Shown: piece after piece, positions 1-7,359 of the stretch
How the letters are laid out: every line of letters starts with the position of its first letter
Position numbering within the stretch: position 1 is the first letter of the stretch
Assembly (NCBI GenBank): GCA_023428085.1
Contig: JAEYZK010000265.1
Coordinates: 1 to 23,342, forward strand
Reading direction: 5' to 3'
Source of the DNA: Pseudomonadota bacterium
Lineage (GTDB): Bacteria; Myxococcota; Myxococcia; Myxococcales; Anaeromyxobacteraceae
DNA length: 23,342 bases
Program-made: the position numbers and the translations under genes
Notes under the pieces: generated by a model
Told to the model about the DNA's origin: nothing
Database searches by the model: none
What the model saw: only the letters and a program-made list of their open reading frames with translations

Positions 1-1
1 G

Positions 2-610
2 CCGGCGCCCGTCCCGCCGCGGCGGGCCGCCCCCGCGCCTCCGGTCGCGCGGACCGCGCCCGGCCAGCTCGTCGCGGTCGCGAGCTCCACCGGCGGCGTG
101 TGGGTGCTGGGCGCGATGCTCCGCGACCTGCCGCAGGCGGGGCGCGCGGTCCTCGTCGCGCAGCACATGGACGCGGAGTTCATGTCCTTCTTCGCGCAGT
201 GGCTCTCCGACGCCTCGGGCTGGCGGGTCGTCGTCGTGGACGACGTGGCGCCGCTCGAGGCCGGGACCGCCTACGTGCCCGCGGGCGGGCGCGACCTCGT
301 CGTGGACGGCGATCGGGCGCGGGCGGTCGAGGCGCGGTCGCGGTTCGTGCCCAGCGCCGACCGGCTGCTGGCGAGCGCCGCCGCGCGCGCGGCGCGCGCG
401 GTGGGCGTCGTCCTCTCGGGCATGGGCGCCGACGGCGCCGCCGGGCTCGCGGAGATCGTCCGCGCCGGCGGGATCGGGATCTGCCAGGCCCCGGCGTCGG
501 CCGTGGTGGCGTCGATGCCCGAGAGCGCGCTCCGCGCCGCGCCGCAGGCGCTGCAGGCCGCGCCGGAGGGGCTGGCGGCGACGGTGGCGGGGCTCAGGCC
601 CGAGGCCTGA
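2..610 (+). CDS. cheB: CheB-type protein-glutamate methylesterase, C-terminal domain (5' end outside the window)
   Basis: The frame is open from the left edge, so the true start lies outside the window. The first 20 or so visible residues are a Pro/Ala/Arg-rich linker, as usually found between a receiver domain and the esterase domain. The esterase domain then shows the catalytic serine in SSTGG (Ser at visible residue 29, codon 86-88), the histidine in AQHM, and the aspartate in GMGADG. CheB removes methyl groups from chemoreceptor glutamates to set adaptation in chemotaxis-like pathways; a receiver domain would normally be N-terminal but cannot be seen here. The gene ends head-on with the metallo-beta-lactamase gene, with 15 bases between the two stop codons and a hairpin covering both. 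Family is secure. Which chemosensory system it serves cannot be told. Confidence 0.9.
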   Translation, partial: PAPVPPRRAAPAPPVARTAPGQLVAVASSTGGVWVLGAMLRDLPQAGRAVLVAQHMDAEFMSFFAQWLSDASGWRVVVVDDVAPLEAGTAYVPAGGRDLVVDGDRARAVEARSRFVPSADRLLASAAARAARAVGVVLSGMGADGAAGLAEIVRAGGIGICQAPASAVVASMPESALRAAPQALQAAPEGLAATVAGLRPEA

Positions 611-629
611 CGGGCGGCGGACCCGTCAG
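607..629. terminator. Inverted repeat spanning both stop codons of a convergent pair
   Basis: CTGACGGG (607-614) and CCCGTCAG (622-629) are perfect 8-base inverted arms with a 7-base loop. The left arm holds the TGA of cheB (608-610) and the right arm holds the TGA of the minus-strand gene (626-628). There is no T-run on either side, so it may be a Rho-independent-like or RNA-stabilising hairpin acting on both transcripts. The structure is seen; termination is inferred. Confidence 0.6.
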
Positions 630-2011
630 AGCTCCACGGTCTCGAGGTGCGCCGGCACGTGCGCCGGCCAGCCGAGCTTGTCCATCCGCGCCTTGGCGGC
701 GGCGAGCGCCGCCGGCTCGCCGTGCACGAGGAAGGTCTTCTTCGCGGGCGCGGGGAACCCGCCGAGCCACCGGACGATCTCGCCCTCGTCCGCGTGGGCC
801 GAGAACCCGGAGATCGTGGCGACGCGCGCCTTCACGGGGATCTCCTCGCCGTGGATCCGGATGAACGGCTCGCCCGCCTGGAGCCGCGCGCCGCGCGTGC
901 CCGCCGCCTGGAAGCCGACGAGGAGCACCGTGGTCGTGGGCTCGGGCAGGCGGCGCGCGAGGTGGTGGAGCACGCGGCCGCCGGTCGCCATTCCGGACGC
1001 GGAGATGACGATGAAGGGCCCCGTGCGCTGGTTGAGCGCCTTCGACTGCTGCACGCTCCGGACGAACGCGAGCCCGGCGGGGCGGAGCGGCTCCTCGCCG
1101 GCGGAGATCCGCCGCGCCATCTCGTCGTCGTGGTCCTCCCGGTGCGCGAGGAAGAGCGGCGTCGCGTCCACGGCCATCGGCGAGTCCAGGAACACCGGCA
1201 GCTCCGGGATCGACCGCGCCTCCTCGAGCGCCCGGATCGCGAAGAGCATCTCCTGGGCGCGGCCGATCGCGAACGCGGGGATGATCAGGACGCCGCGCTG
1301 GTCGACGGTGCGCCGGATCTCCGCCGCGAGCGCCTGGTCGGGCGTGCCGCCCTCGTGCCGCTTCCCGCCGTACGTGCTCTCGACGAGGAGCGCGTCCACC
1401 TCGGGCGCCTGCTCCGGATCGGGCAAGATGGGTGCGTCATACCGGCCCAGGTCGCCGCTGAAGAGGGCCCGTCGCACCGGCGTGCCGGCGAGCTCCAGCT
1501 CGACGTGTGCGCTCCCGAGGATGTGCCCGGCGCGGCGGAACCGGACGGCGACGCCCGGCGCCACCTCGCGCCGCTCGCCGTACGAGAGCCCGCGGAGGCG
1601 CGGGAGCGCCGTCACCGCGTCGCGCTCGGTGTAGAGCGGCCGGGCGTTGGGCGCGTGCTTCGAGTAGCCCCTCTTGTTCGCGTAGCCGGCCTCTTCCTCT
1701 TGCAGCCGGCCGGAGTCCGGCAGGAGGAGCCCGCACAGGTCCTTGGTCGCAGGGGTGCAGTGGATGACCCCGCGGAAGCCGTCGCGCACCAGGGCGGGGA
1801 GGGCGCCGCTGTGATCGATGTGCGCGTGGGTCAGGATCACCGCGTCGATGCTCTCGGGCGGGACGGGCCACGGCGCCCGGTTCCGGAGCCGCAGGTCCTT
1901 CGACCCCTGGAAGAGGCCGCAGTCCACGAGGACGCGGGCGGGGCCGTGCTGCACGAGGTAGCGCGAGCCGGTGACCGTGCCCGCGGCGCCGAGGAAGCGG
2001 ATGGACGTCAT
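626..2011 (-). CDS. Metallo-beta-lactamase / beta-CASP family RNA-processing exonuclease-like protein
   Basis: This 461-residue protein has the MBL metal-binding motif HAHIDH (H62, H64, D66, H67), a downstream AGHILGSAH motif supplying another histidine, and SGDLGR supplying the bridging aspartate. The beta-CASP part follows from about residue 200 (ESTYGG, then an IPAFAIGRAQE helix). The C-terminal RNA-specificity motifs SGFSAHAD and VHGE are present. The arrangement and length match the YSH1/CPSF73-like bacterial family, which consists of Zn-dependent RNases acting in RNA processing or decay. The ATG at 2011 starts exactly before the typical MTSIRFLGAAGTVTGS opening, but no Shine-Dalgarno sequence is visible before it. 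A TAGAAT hexamer 10 bases upstream of the ATG would give an almost leaderless message. It diverges from the Nudix gene with 98 bases between them. The RNA target is unknown. Confidence 0.88.
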   Translation of the reverse strand: MTSIRFLGAAGTVTGSRYLVQHGPARVLVDCGLFQGSKDLRLRNRAPWPVPPESIDAVILTHAHIDHSGALPALVRDGFRGVIHCTPATKDLCGLLLPDSGRLQEEEAGYANKRGYSKHAPNARPLYTERDAVTALPRLRGLSYGERREVAPGVAVRFRRAGHILGSAHVELELAGTPVRRALFSGDLGRYDAPILPDPEQAPEVDALLVESTYGGKRHEGGTPDQALAAEIRRTVDQRGVLIIPAFAIGRAQEMLFAIRALEEARSIPELPVFLDSPMAVDATPLFLAHREDHDDEMARRISAGEEPLRPAGLAFVRSVQQSKALNQRTGPFIVISASGMATGGRVLHHLARRLPEPTTTVLLVGFQAAGTRGARLQAGEPFIRIHGEEIPVKARVATISGFSAHADEGEIVRWLGGFPAPAKKTFLVHGEPAALAAAKARMDKLGWPAHVPAHLETVEL

Positions 2012-2020
2012 GGTCCGGCG

Positions 2021-2026
2021 ATTCTA
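2021..2026 (-). promoter_or_regulatory. Possible -10 element for the beta-CASP nuclease gene
   Basis: On the minus strand TAGAAT (five of six matches to TATAAT) lies at 2026-2021, nine bases before the ATG at 2011. I see no good -35 box 16-18 bases upstream. If used, transcription would start 1-3 bases before the ATG, which would explain the missing ribosome binding site. Weak evidence. Confidence 0.25.
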
Positions 2027-2109
2027 CAATTGGTGCCCCGGCGCGAGCGATCGATCTCGACCGGGCCGCAGCACGACCCCGAGGGACCGCCGCACGGGAG
2101 CCACGAGCG

Positions 2110-2505
2110 ATGGCGAAGAGAAGGAAGATCCGGGTGGTGGGGGCGATGATCGAGAAGGACGGGAAGTACCTCATCACCCAGCGTCCGGCGTCGGCGACGC
2201 TCCCGAACCTCTGGGAGTTTCCCGGCGGTCGCGTGGAGCCGGGCGAGACCGATCCGGCGGCGCTGGCGCGCGAGCTCGCCGAGGAGATGGGGATCGGGGT
2301 CGAGGTCGGCGATCGCGTGATCCACATCGAGCACGCGTACGAGGCCTACGACATCGACTTCTGCGTGTACCGCTGCCGGCTCGTCTCGGGCCCGCTCCGC
2401 CACATCCGCGTCGCCGACCACCGGTGGGTCCGGCCGGACGAGCTCGATCAGTACGAGTTCCCGCCCGCGGACGAGAAGAGCATCGCCAAGCTGCTGGGCC
2501 TCTGA
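2110..2505 (+). CDS. mutT: Nudix hydrolase, MutT-type (8-oxo-dGTP diphosphatase-like)
   Basis: The 131-residue protein has a complete Nudix box at residues 40-62 (G-x5-E-x7-RE-L-x-EE-x-G-I), preceded by LWEFPGG. Such enzymes hydrolyse nucleoside diphosphates linked to another group, using Mg2+ held by the RELxEE glutamates. The C-terminal segment EFPPADEKSIAKL closely resembles the end of E. coli MutT (DFPPANEPVIAKL), as I recall it, so removal of oxidised dGTP from the nucleotide pool is the best guess. NudG-like CTP/5-methyl-dCTP pyrophosphatases are close relatives and cannot be excluded. The ATG at 2110 is preceded by GGGAG at 2096-2100, slightly far but usable. The following 244 bases up to ftsH carry no gene; a small GCGAG/CTCGC hairpin near 2540-2555 lies downstream and may end this transcript. 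Confidence 0.88.
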   Translation: MAKRRKIRVVGAMIEKDGKYLITQRPASATLPNLWEFPGGRVEPGETDPAALARELAEEMGIGVEVGDRVIHIEHAYEAYDIDFCVYRCRLVSGPLRHIRVADHRWVRPDELDQYEFPPADEKSIAKLLGL

Positions 2506-2749
2506 CCCGCGACCCCTCTCGAGCCCGAGCCCCAGCCCGAGCGAGCCTCTGCTCGCCCGCAGGGGTGCGAACACCCAACGGAGCCGGGGAGAGACGGCGC
2601 GGGCGCCGCGTCGTGGTTATCCGAACCTCACGAGCCCGGCGCTCCCCTCGCATCGAGGCGGGCGCCTCCGGCAAGGTGCCCGCGAGGCCTCCGCTCCCTG
2701 GTGGCGCTGGCGTGCGCAGATTGCCCGGGGAGGGGCCAGGGAGGCCGAA

Positions 2750-4792
2750 TTGGCGGAAGACCGCAAGACCCAGCAGCGCGGCGATCGAGGTTCACGGCTC
2801 GGGAACCAGCCCCGGTTGCCGCTCGCCTCGCCGGCCGCGTGGCTCGTGCTGATCGCCCTCGCGGTCTTCCTCTTCCGCGCCTTCCAAGAGGTCGGGGTGA
2901 GCCGCATCCCGTACTCCCAGTTCAAGCAGATGGTCCGCGACGGCGCCTTCAAGCGCGTCGTGATCGGCCCGGACTGGGTGCGCGGGATCCCGAAGGAGGC
3001 CGAGGGGACCCGGGCCGAGAGCGGCGGCGGTGAGGGGCAGGCCGCGCCCTACCTCGCCAACCGGATTCCCGGCGGCGGAGACGACCTCGTCCCCACCATC
3101 GAGAAGGCGGGCGTCCCGTACGACGCGGTCTCGGGGGGTGGGATGGGCGACCTGTTCTGGATCTGGATCGCGCCCATCGCGATCGGGCTGCTGTTCTGGG
3201 TGTGGGTCATGCGCCGCATGTCCGGGCAGATGGGCCAGGGGCCGCCGGGCGTGATGGCCTTCGGGAAGTCGCGCGCGCGCGTCCACATGGAGCCGGACAC
3301 CGGCGTCACGTTCCAGGACGTGGCCGGGATCGAGGAGGCGGTCGAGGAGCTCCAGGAGATCGTCGAGTTCCTGAAGACGCCGGAGAAGTACCGGCGGCTC
3401 GGCGGCCGGATCCCGAAGGGCGTGCTCCTCGTGGGCCCGCCGGGCACCGGCAAGACGCTCCTCGCGCGCGCCACCGCGGGCGAGGCGGGGGTGCCGTTCT
3501 TCTCGCTCTCCGGGTCGGAGTTCGTGGAGATGTTCGTCGGCGTCGGCGCCGCGCGCGTCCGCGATCTCTTCCAGCAGGCCACGCAGAAGGCGCCCTGCAT
3601 CGTCTTCATCGACGAGCTCGACGCGCTCGGCAAGTCGCGCAACGCCGGCATCGTCGGCGGCCACGACGAGCGCGAGCAGACGCTGAACCAGCTCCTCGCG
3701 GAGATGGACGGCTTCGACGCGCGCGCGGGCCTCATCATCATGGGCGCCACGAACCGCCCCGAGATCCTCGACCCGGCGCTGATGCGCCCCGGCCGCTTCG
3801 ACCGGCAGGTCCTGGTGGACCGGCCCGACAAGCGCGGCCGCGAGCGCATCCTCCAGATCCACGCGCGGAACGTGAAGCTCGGGCCCGACGTCGATCTGCG
3901 GGCGCTCGCGGCGCGGACCCCCGGCTTCGCCGGCGCCGACCTCGCGAACGTGGTGAACGAGGCGGCGCTGCTCGCGGCGCGGCGCAACAAGAACGCCGTC
4001 ACGCGGTCGGAGTTCGAGGAGGCGGTGGAGCGCGTCGTCGCGGGCCTCGAGAAGAAGAGCCGGCGGATCAACGAGCGCGAGAAGGAGATCGTCGCCTTCC
4101 ACGAGTCCGGGCACGCGCTCGTGTCGTGGATGCTCCCGCACGCGGACCGGGTGACGAAGGTCTCGATCATCCCGCGCGGCCTCGGCGCGCTCGGCTACAC
4201 GCTCCAGCTCCCCATCGAGGACCGATACCTCCTCACGCGGAGCGAGCTGCGCGACCGCATGGCGGGGCTCATGGGCGGCCGCGTCGCCGAGGAGGAGGTG
4301 TTCGGCGAGCCGTCCACGGGCGCCTCGAACGACCTCCAGCAGGCGACGGGCCTCGCCCGCATGATGGTCCGCGACTACGGCATGAGCGCCGCGCTCGGGC
4401 CGGTGGCGCTCGGGGATCAGGCCGGGCCCAACTTCCTCGGCATCAAGGGGATGGAGCAGCGCTCCTACTCGGATCAGACCGCGCTCGCGGTGGACCGCGA
4501 GGTCCAGGCGCTCGTGGTCGAGGCGCTGGAGCGGGCGCGCGAGGTCGTGCGGCAGCACCGCGACAAGCTCGACGCGGCGGCCGCGCGGCTCCTCACGACC
4601 GAGGTGATGGAGGAGGAGGAGATCGCGCGCCTGTGGGGGCCGAAGGCGACGCGGCCCGGGGTCGAGAGCCCCGGGCACACCGAGGCGCCCCCCGAGAACC
4701 CGAACCGCCCCGTCGCCGTCTCCGAGCACCGGTCGGTCGCGCTCCCGCGCGCCGAGGTGGCGGTGCGCGGCGTGGGGCCGCGCGAGGAGTGA
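2750..4792 (+). CDS. ftsH: ATP-dependent zinc metalloprotease FtsH
   Basis: FtsH is a membrane-anchored AAA+ protease that extracts and degrades misassembled membrane proteins and short-lived regulators. All hallmarks are visible: a first membrane segment (about residues 27-43), a small periplasmic region starting RIPYSQF, a second membrane segment (about 135-155), Walker A GPPGTGKT (229-236), Walker B IVFIDELDA, and the second region of homology with its arginine fingers (MRPGRFDR). The zinc site is HESGH at 451-455, with the third ligand Asp528 in SNDLQQAT. The length of 680 residues is a little above the usual 610-650 because of a Pro-rich tail from about 640. The TTG at 2750 is chosen because AGGGAGG (2738-2744) sits 5 bases upstream. 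The next gene starts 6 bases after the stop, so the two are probably co-transcribed. No convincing promoter was found in 2506-2749. Confidence 0.97.
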   Translation: MAEDRKTQQRGDRGSRLGNQPRLPLASPAAWLVLIALAVFLFRAFQEVGVSRIPYSQFKQMVRDGAFKRVVIGPDWVRGIPKEAEGTRAESGGGEGQAAPYLANRIPGGGDDLVPTIEKAGVPYDAVSGGGMGDLFWIWIAPIAIGLLFWVWVMRRMSGQMGQGPPGVMAFGKSRARVHMEPDTGVTFQDVAGIEEAVEELQEIVEFLKTPEKYRRLGGRIPKGVLLVGPPGTGKTLLARATAGEAGVPFFSLSGSEFVEMFVGVGAARVRDLFQQATQKAPCIVFIDELDALGKSRNAGIVGGHDEREQTLNQLLAEMDGFDARAGLIIMGATNRPEILDPALMRPGRFDRQVLVDRPDKRGRERILQIHARNVKLGPDVDLRALAARTPGFAGADLANVVNEAALLAARRNKNAVTRSEFEEAVERVVAGLEKKSRRINEREKEIVAFHESGHALVSWMLPHADRVTKVSIIPRGLGALGYTLQLPIEDRYLLTRSELRDRMAGLMGGRVAEEEVFGEPSTGASNDLQQATGLARMMVRDYGMSAALGPVALGDQAGPNFLGIKGMEQRSYSDQTALAVDREVQALVVEALERAREVVRQHRDKLDAAAARLLTTEVMEEEEIARLWGPKATRPGVESPGHTEAPPENPNRPVAVSEHRSVALPRAEVAVRGVGPREE

Positions 4793-4798
4793 GGGGCC

Positions 4799-5029
4799 TT
4801 GAGGGGCGGGAGCGAGAGCCACGAGGCGCGGAAGACGCTCTTCCAGCTCGGCATCCGGCGCGGGTGGCTGGAGCTCGCGGAGATCGACCGCGCGCTGCCC
4901 TCCGGCAGCCTGTCCCCTCCGGAGCGCTGGCTGCTGTTCTACAGCCTGCGCGCCGCAGGCGTGGAGATCCGGGACGAGCAGGGGGGGGCGCTCGAGGACC
5001 TGCCGGAGCCGGCGCAGCCGGACGCGTGA
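4799..5029 (+). CDS. Small protein resembling a free-standing sigma-70 region 1.1 domain
   Basis: This 76-residue acidic-tailed protein has the pattern of the region 1.1 domain of primary sigma factors. Compared from memory with E. coli RpoD, it shares a leading helix, G-x3-G-[YW]-L, AE-[IV]-[DN]-x2-LP, then a helix, a G-[IV]-[EQ]-[IV] strand, and an acidic tail with a matching DL. Here these read GIRRGWLELAEIDRALP and AAGVEIRDE. In full sigma factors this domain blocks DNA binding by free sigma and occupies the polymerase channel. No other sigma region is present, and the protein ends in a short acidic/Pro tail. TTG at 4799 is the only available start, just after the ftsH stop, with GAGGGG at 4791-4796 unusually close (2 bases). 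It is likely translated with ftsH. A promoter for grpE begins directly after it. Function is unknown; the domain assignment is by eye. Confidence 0.75.
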   Translation: MRGGSESHEARKTLFQLGIRRGWLELAEIDRALPSGSLSPPERWLLFYSLRAAGVEIRDEQGGALEDLPEPAQPDA

Positions 5030-5036
5030 GCGCGAA

Positions 5037-5064
5037 TTGACAGGGGGCGCCGGCTGGTTAGCTT
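5037..5064 (+). promoter_or_regulatory. Likely housekeeping promoter of grpE
   Basis: A perfect -35 box TTGACA (5037-5042) is followed 16 bases later by TAGCTT (5059-5064), a weak -10 in a very GC-rich spacer. It begins 7 bases after the stop of the region 1.1-like gene and 41 bases before the grpE ATG. No CIRCE repeat and no clear heat-shock sigma consensus is visible, so grpE seems to have a sigma-70-type promoter here in addition to possible read-through from ftsH. Confidence 0.5.
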
Positions 5065-5082
5065 CGCCGCCGGAGGAGAGGA

Positions 5083-5739
5083 ATGTCCGGAGAGCGGCAG
5101 GATGTCCCGGGGAACGACGGGGTCGAGGTGAAGGTCGTCGACAAGCGGCGCTTCCGATCGGACGGCGCGCCGGTCGAGGCGTCGCAGGACGAGGAGCGCG
5201 CGGCGCCCGCGGCGAGCGATCCGGCGCCGGCCGGTGGAGAGGCCGCCGCGCCGGACGACCGGGACGAGCGGATCGCCTCGCAGGCCGCGCGCATCGACGA
5301 GCTGACCCGCGCGTACGCCGCGCTCGTCGAGGACAACAAGGCGTTCCGGCAGCGCCTCGAGCGCGAGAAGGCGCGGGTGATCGAGGCCGAGCGGACCGGG
5401 ATCGCGCAGGCGCTCCTCGAGGCCGCCGACGACCTCGAGCGCGCCCTTGCGGCCGTCTCCTCGAGCGACGTCGCGGACGCGGCGGTGAAGAACCTGGTGG
5501 AGGGCGTGCGCCTGTCGCTGGCGTCGCTCCAGAAGCGGATCGCGGAGCTGGGCGCCGAGCGGATGGTGGTGGCGGGCCAGCCGTTCGATCCCAGGTTCGC
5601 GGAGGCGGTGGACACGGTCCCCGTGGCGGACGCGGCGCAGGACGGCTGCGTCGTCCAGGAGGTCCGGGCCGGATATCGGATCGGCGAGCGCGTGCTGCGC
5701 CCCGCGCGGGTCCGCGTCGGCAAGCTCGCCCGGGCGTAG
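5083..5739 (+). CDS. grpE: GrpE, nucleotide exchange factor of DnaK
   Basis: GrpE dimers release ADP from the Hsp70 chaperone DnaK in the cytoplasm. The 218-residue protein has a disordered, charged N-terminal region (1-60), a long coiled coil (about 65-105, with heptads around RIDELTRAYAALVEDNKAFRQR), a helical middle, and the C-terminal beta-wing. The wing shows the family signature GQPFDPRFAEAVDTVPV from about residue 165 and ends YRIGERVLRPARVRVG. Length is normal. ATG 5083 follows a strong GGAGGAGAGG at about 5071-5080. dnaK and dnaJ are not in the window, so the usual grpE-dnaK-dnaJ operon is split in this genome. Its neighbours are ftsH and an htrA-type protease, which form a proteostasis group. 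Confidence 0.96.
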   Translation: MSGERQDVPGNDGVEVKVVDKRRFRSDGAPVEASQDEERAAPAASDPAPAGGEAAAPDDRDERIASQAARIDELTRAYAALVEDNKAFRQRLEREKARVIEAERTGIAQALLEAADDLERALAAVSSSDVADAAVKNLVEGVRLSLASLQKRIAELGAERMVVAGQPFDPRFAEAVDTVPVADAAQDGCVVQEVRAGYRIGERVLRPARVRVGKLARA

Positions 5740-5826
5740 CGCGTCCGGCGGCGCAGCGCCCATTTCCGGCGCGAGCTATGAGGAGGGGAGCGCGGTTCCG
5801 CCGCGCCCACCCTGGAGAACGCATCG

Positions 5827-7323
5827 ATGCGCCGGACCCTCGGCCGAACCCTGATCGCTGCCGCGGCGGTGACCGCGCTCGGCGCCACGCAGCCCCGGGC
5901 CGAGACGCCCGAGCCGCTCGTCCCCGGCGGCGCCTCGCTGGCGCCCCTCGTCGAGCGCCTGCGGCCCTCGGTCGTGAACATCTCGACCGTCACCGCCGCC
6001 CGGAGCCCGAGCCGGCGGCCGCAGCGGAGCGTCAAGCGCCCGAAGGCCGCCGACCCCTTCGACGAGCTGTTCGAGCGGTTCTTCGGCGCGCGGCCCGGCC
6101 CCGCGCCGGAGCTGCCCGAGGGGCTCCAGGGCGCCTCGCTCGGCTCCGGCTTCCTCGTGGACGCGCAGGGCTCGATCCTCACCAACAACCACGTCGTGAA
6201 GGACGCGACCGAGATCCGCGTCCGCCTCTCCGACGGCCGCGACTTCCACGCGAAGGTGCTCGGGCGGGATCCGCTCACGGACGTCGCCCTCCTCCAGCTC
6301 GAGGACCCGCCTCGCGATCTCCCCCCCGCGGTCCAGCTCGGCGACTCCGACGTGCTCCGCCCGGGTGACTTCGTGCTGGCGATGGGCTCGCCGTTCGGCC
6401 TGCGGGACACGGTGACGCTCGGGATCGTCTCCGCGAAGCACCGGGCCGGCATCAACGCCGCGGACTCGTACGACGACTACATCCAGACCGACGCCGCCAT
6501 CAACCCCGGGAACTCCGGCGGGCCGCTGTTCAACCTCCAGGGCGAGGTGGTCGGGATCAACACCCTCATCGTCTCGCCGCAGATGGGCCAGGGGATCGGC
6601 TTCGCCATCCCGATCACCATGACCCGGGCGCTCCTCCCGCAGCTCCGCGAGAAGGGGCGGGTGGTCCGCGGGTTCCTGGGGGTGACGGTCTCCGACGTGG
6701 ACCCCGAGATCGCCGAGCACTTCCGCCTCGCGCCCGGGACCAAGGGCGCGCTCGTCCAGACGGTGCAGCCGAAGTCGCCCGCGGATCGCGCCGGCATCCG
6801 GCCGTACGACATCATCACGCAGTTCGAGGGCCGCGCGGTGGACTCGTCGGGCGCGCTCACCCGCGCGGCCGGGCTCGTCCCGCCCGGCCAGGCGGCGGCG
6901 CTGACGCTGTTCCGCGGGGGCGCGCAGAAGCAGCTCACGGTGAAGCTCGCGCCGCGCCCGGAGGACGAGGCGGCCGCGGCGGCGGTGCGCGAGAAGCCGG
7001 AGCGGGCCGTCGAGAAGGAGGCGCCGCCCACGCCCGGGCTCGGCCTCGCGCTCGCGCGGATCACCCCCGAGCTCCGCAGCCAGTTCGCCCTGGACGGCGA
7101 TCAGGGGCTCGTCGTCCTGCGGGTCGTCCCGGACGGCCCCGCGGATCGCGCGAACCTCCGGCGGGGCGACGTCGTCCTCGAGCTGAACCAGCAGCCGATC
7201 CGGAAGATCGAGGACGTGACCTCGATCCTGAACCGGCTCCGGGAGAACGAGGTCGTGCTGCTGCGCGTCCAGCGCGGCGGCGCCGCGTCGATCCTCACGC
7301 TGCGCGTGGGGGCGAAGCGGTAG
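5827..7323 (+). CDS. degP: HtrA/DegP-family periplasmic serine protease with two PDZ domains
   Basis: This 498-residue exported protease degrades or refolds damaged envelope proteins. A signal peptide covers about residues 1-26 (basic start, Ala-rich core, PRA cut site). The catalytic triad is complete: His122 in TNNHVV, Asp152 in DPLTDVALL, Ser230 in GNSGGPL. An LA-loop-like insert rich in Arg/Pro lies at about 58-100, including DELFERFFG, typical of DegP/DegQ. PDZ1 covers about 275-370 and PDZ2 about 403-495; a charged Ala/Glu linker separates them. The ATG at 5827 is preceded by GGAGAA at 5813-5818. The 87-base gap after grpE shows a TATGAG hexamer at 5777-5782 but no good -35. The gene could equally be called degQ or mucD; the class is certain. 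Confidence 0.95.
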   Translation: MRRTLGRTLIAAAAVTALGATQPRAETPEPLVPGGASLAPLVERLRPSVVNISTVTAARSPSRRPQRSVKRPKAADPFDELFERFFGARPGPAPELPEGLQGASLGSGFLVDAQGSILTNNHVVKDATEIRVRLSDGRDFHAKVLGRDPLTDVALLQLEDPPRDLPPAVQLGDSDVLRPGDFVLAMGSPFGLRDTVTLGIVSAKHRAGINAADSYDDYIQTDAAINPGNSGGPLFNLQGEVVGINTLIVSPQMGQGIGFAIPITMTRALLPQLREKGRVVRGFLGVTVSDVDPEIAEHFRLAPGTKGALVQTVQPKSPADRAGIRPYDIITQFEGRAVDSSGALTRAAGLVPPGQAAALTLFRGGAQKQLTVKLAPRPEDEAAAAAVREKPERAVEKEAPPTPGLGLALARITPELRSQFALDGDQGLVVLRVVPDGPADRANLRRGDVVLELNQQPIRKIEDVTSILNRLRENEVVLLRVQRGGAASILTLRVGAKR

Positions 7324-7338
7324 CCATCCCCGCTCACC

Positions 7339-7358
7339 CTTCGACGGGCTCGGCCGTC
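7339..7358. repeat. Short REP-like sequence between convergent genes, with a weak hairpin
   Basis: The sequence from 7339 contains CCTTCGACGGGCTCGG, which shares the CTTCGAC core with the longer palindrome at 13410-13462 and with the coding insert near 21705-21725. Within it GACGG (7343-7347) and CCGTC (7353-7357) form a 5-base stem with a 6-base loop. It fills the gap between the degP stop and the stop of the minus-strand gene, so it could act as a weak two-way terminator or simply be a REP remnant. Confidence 0.35.
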
Positions 7359-7359
7359 C

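Noticed and set aside
2792..5824. A 1010-codon open frame on the minus strand opposite ftsH and grpE
   Set aside because: Same composition effect; the product has no recognisable domain and covers genes that are certain on the plus strand.
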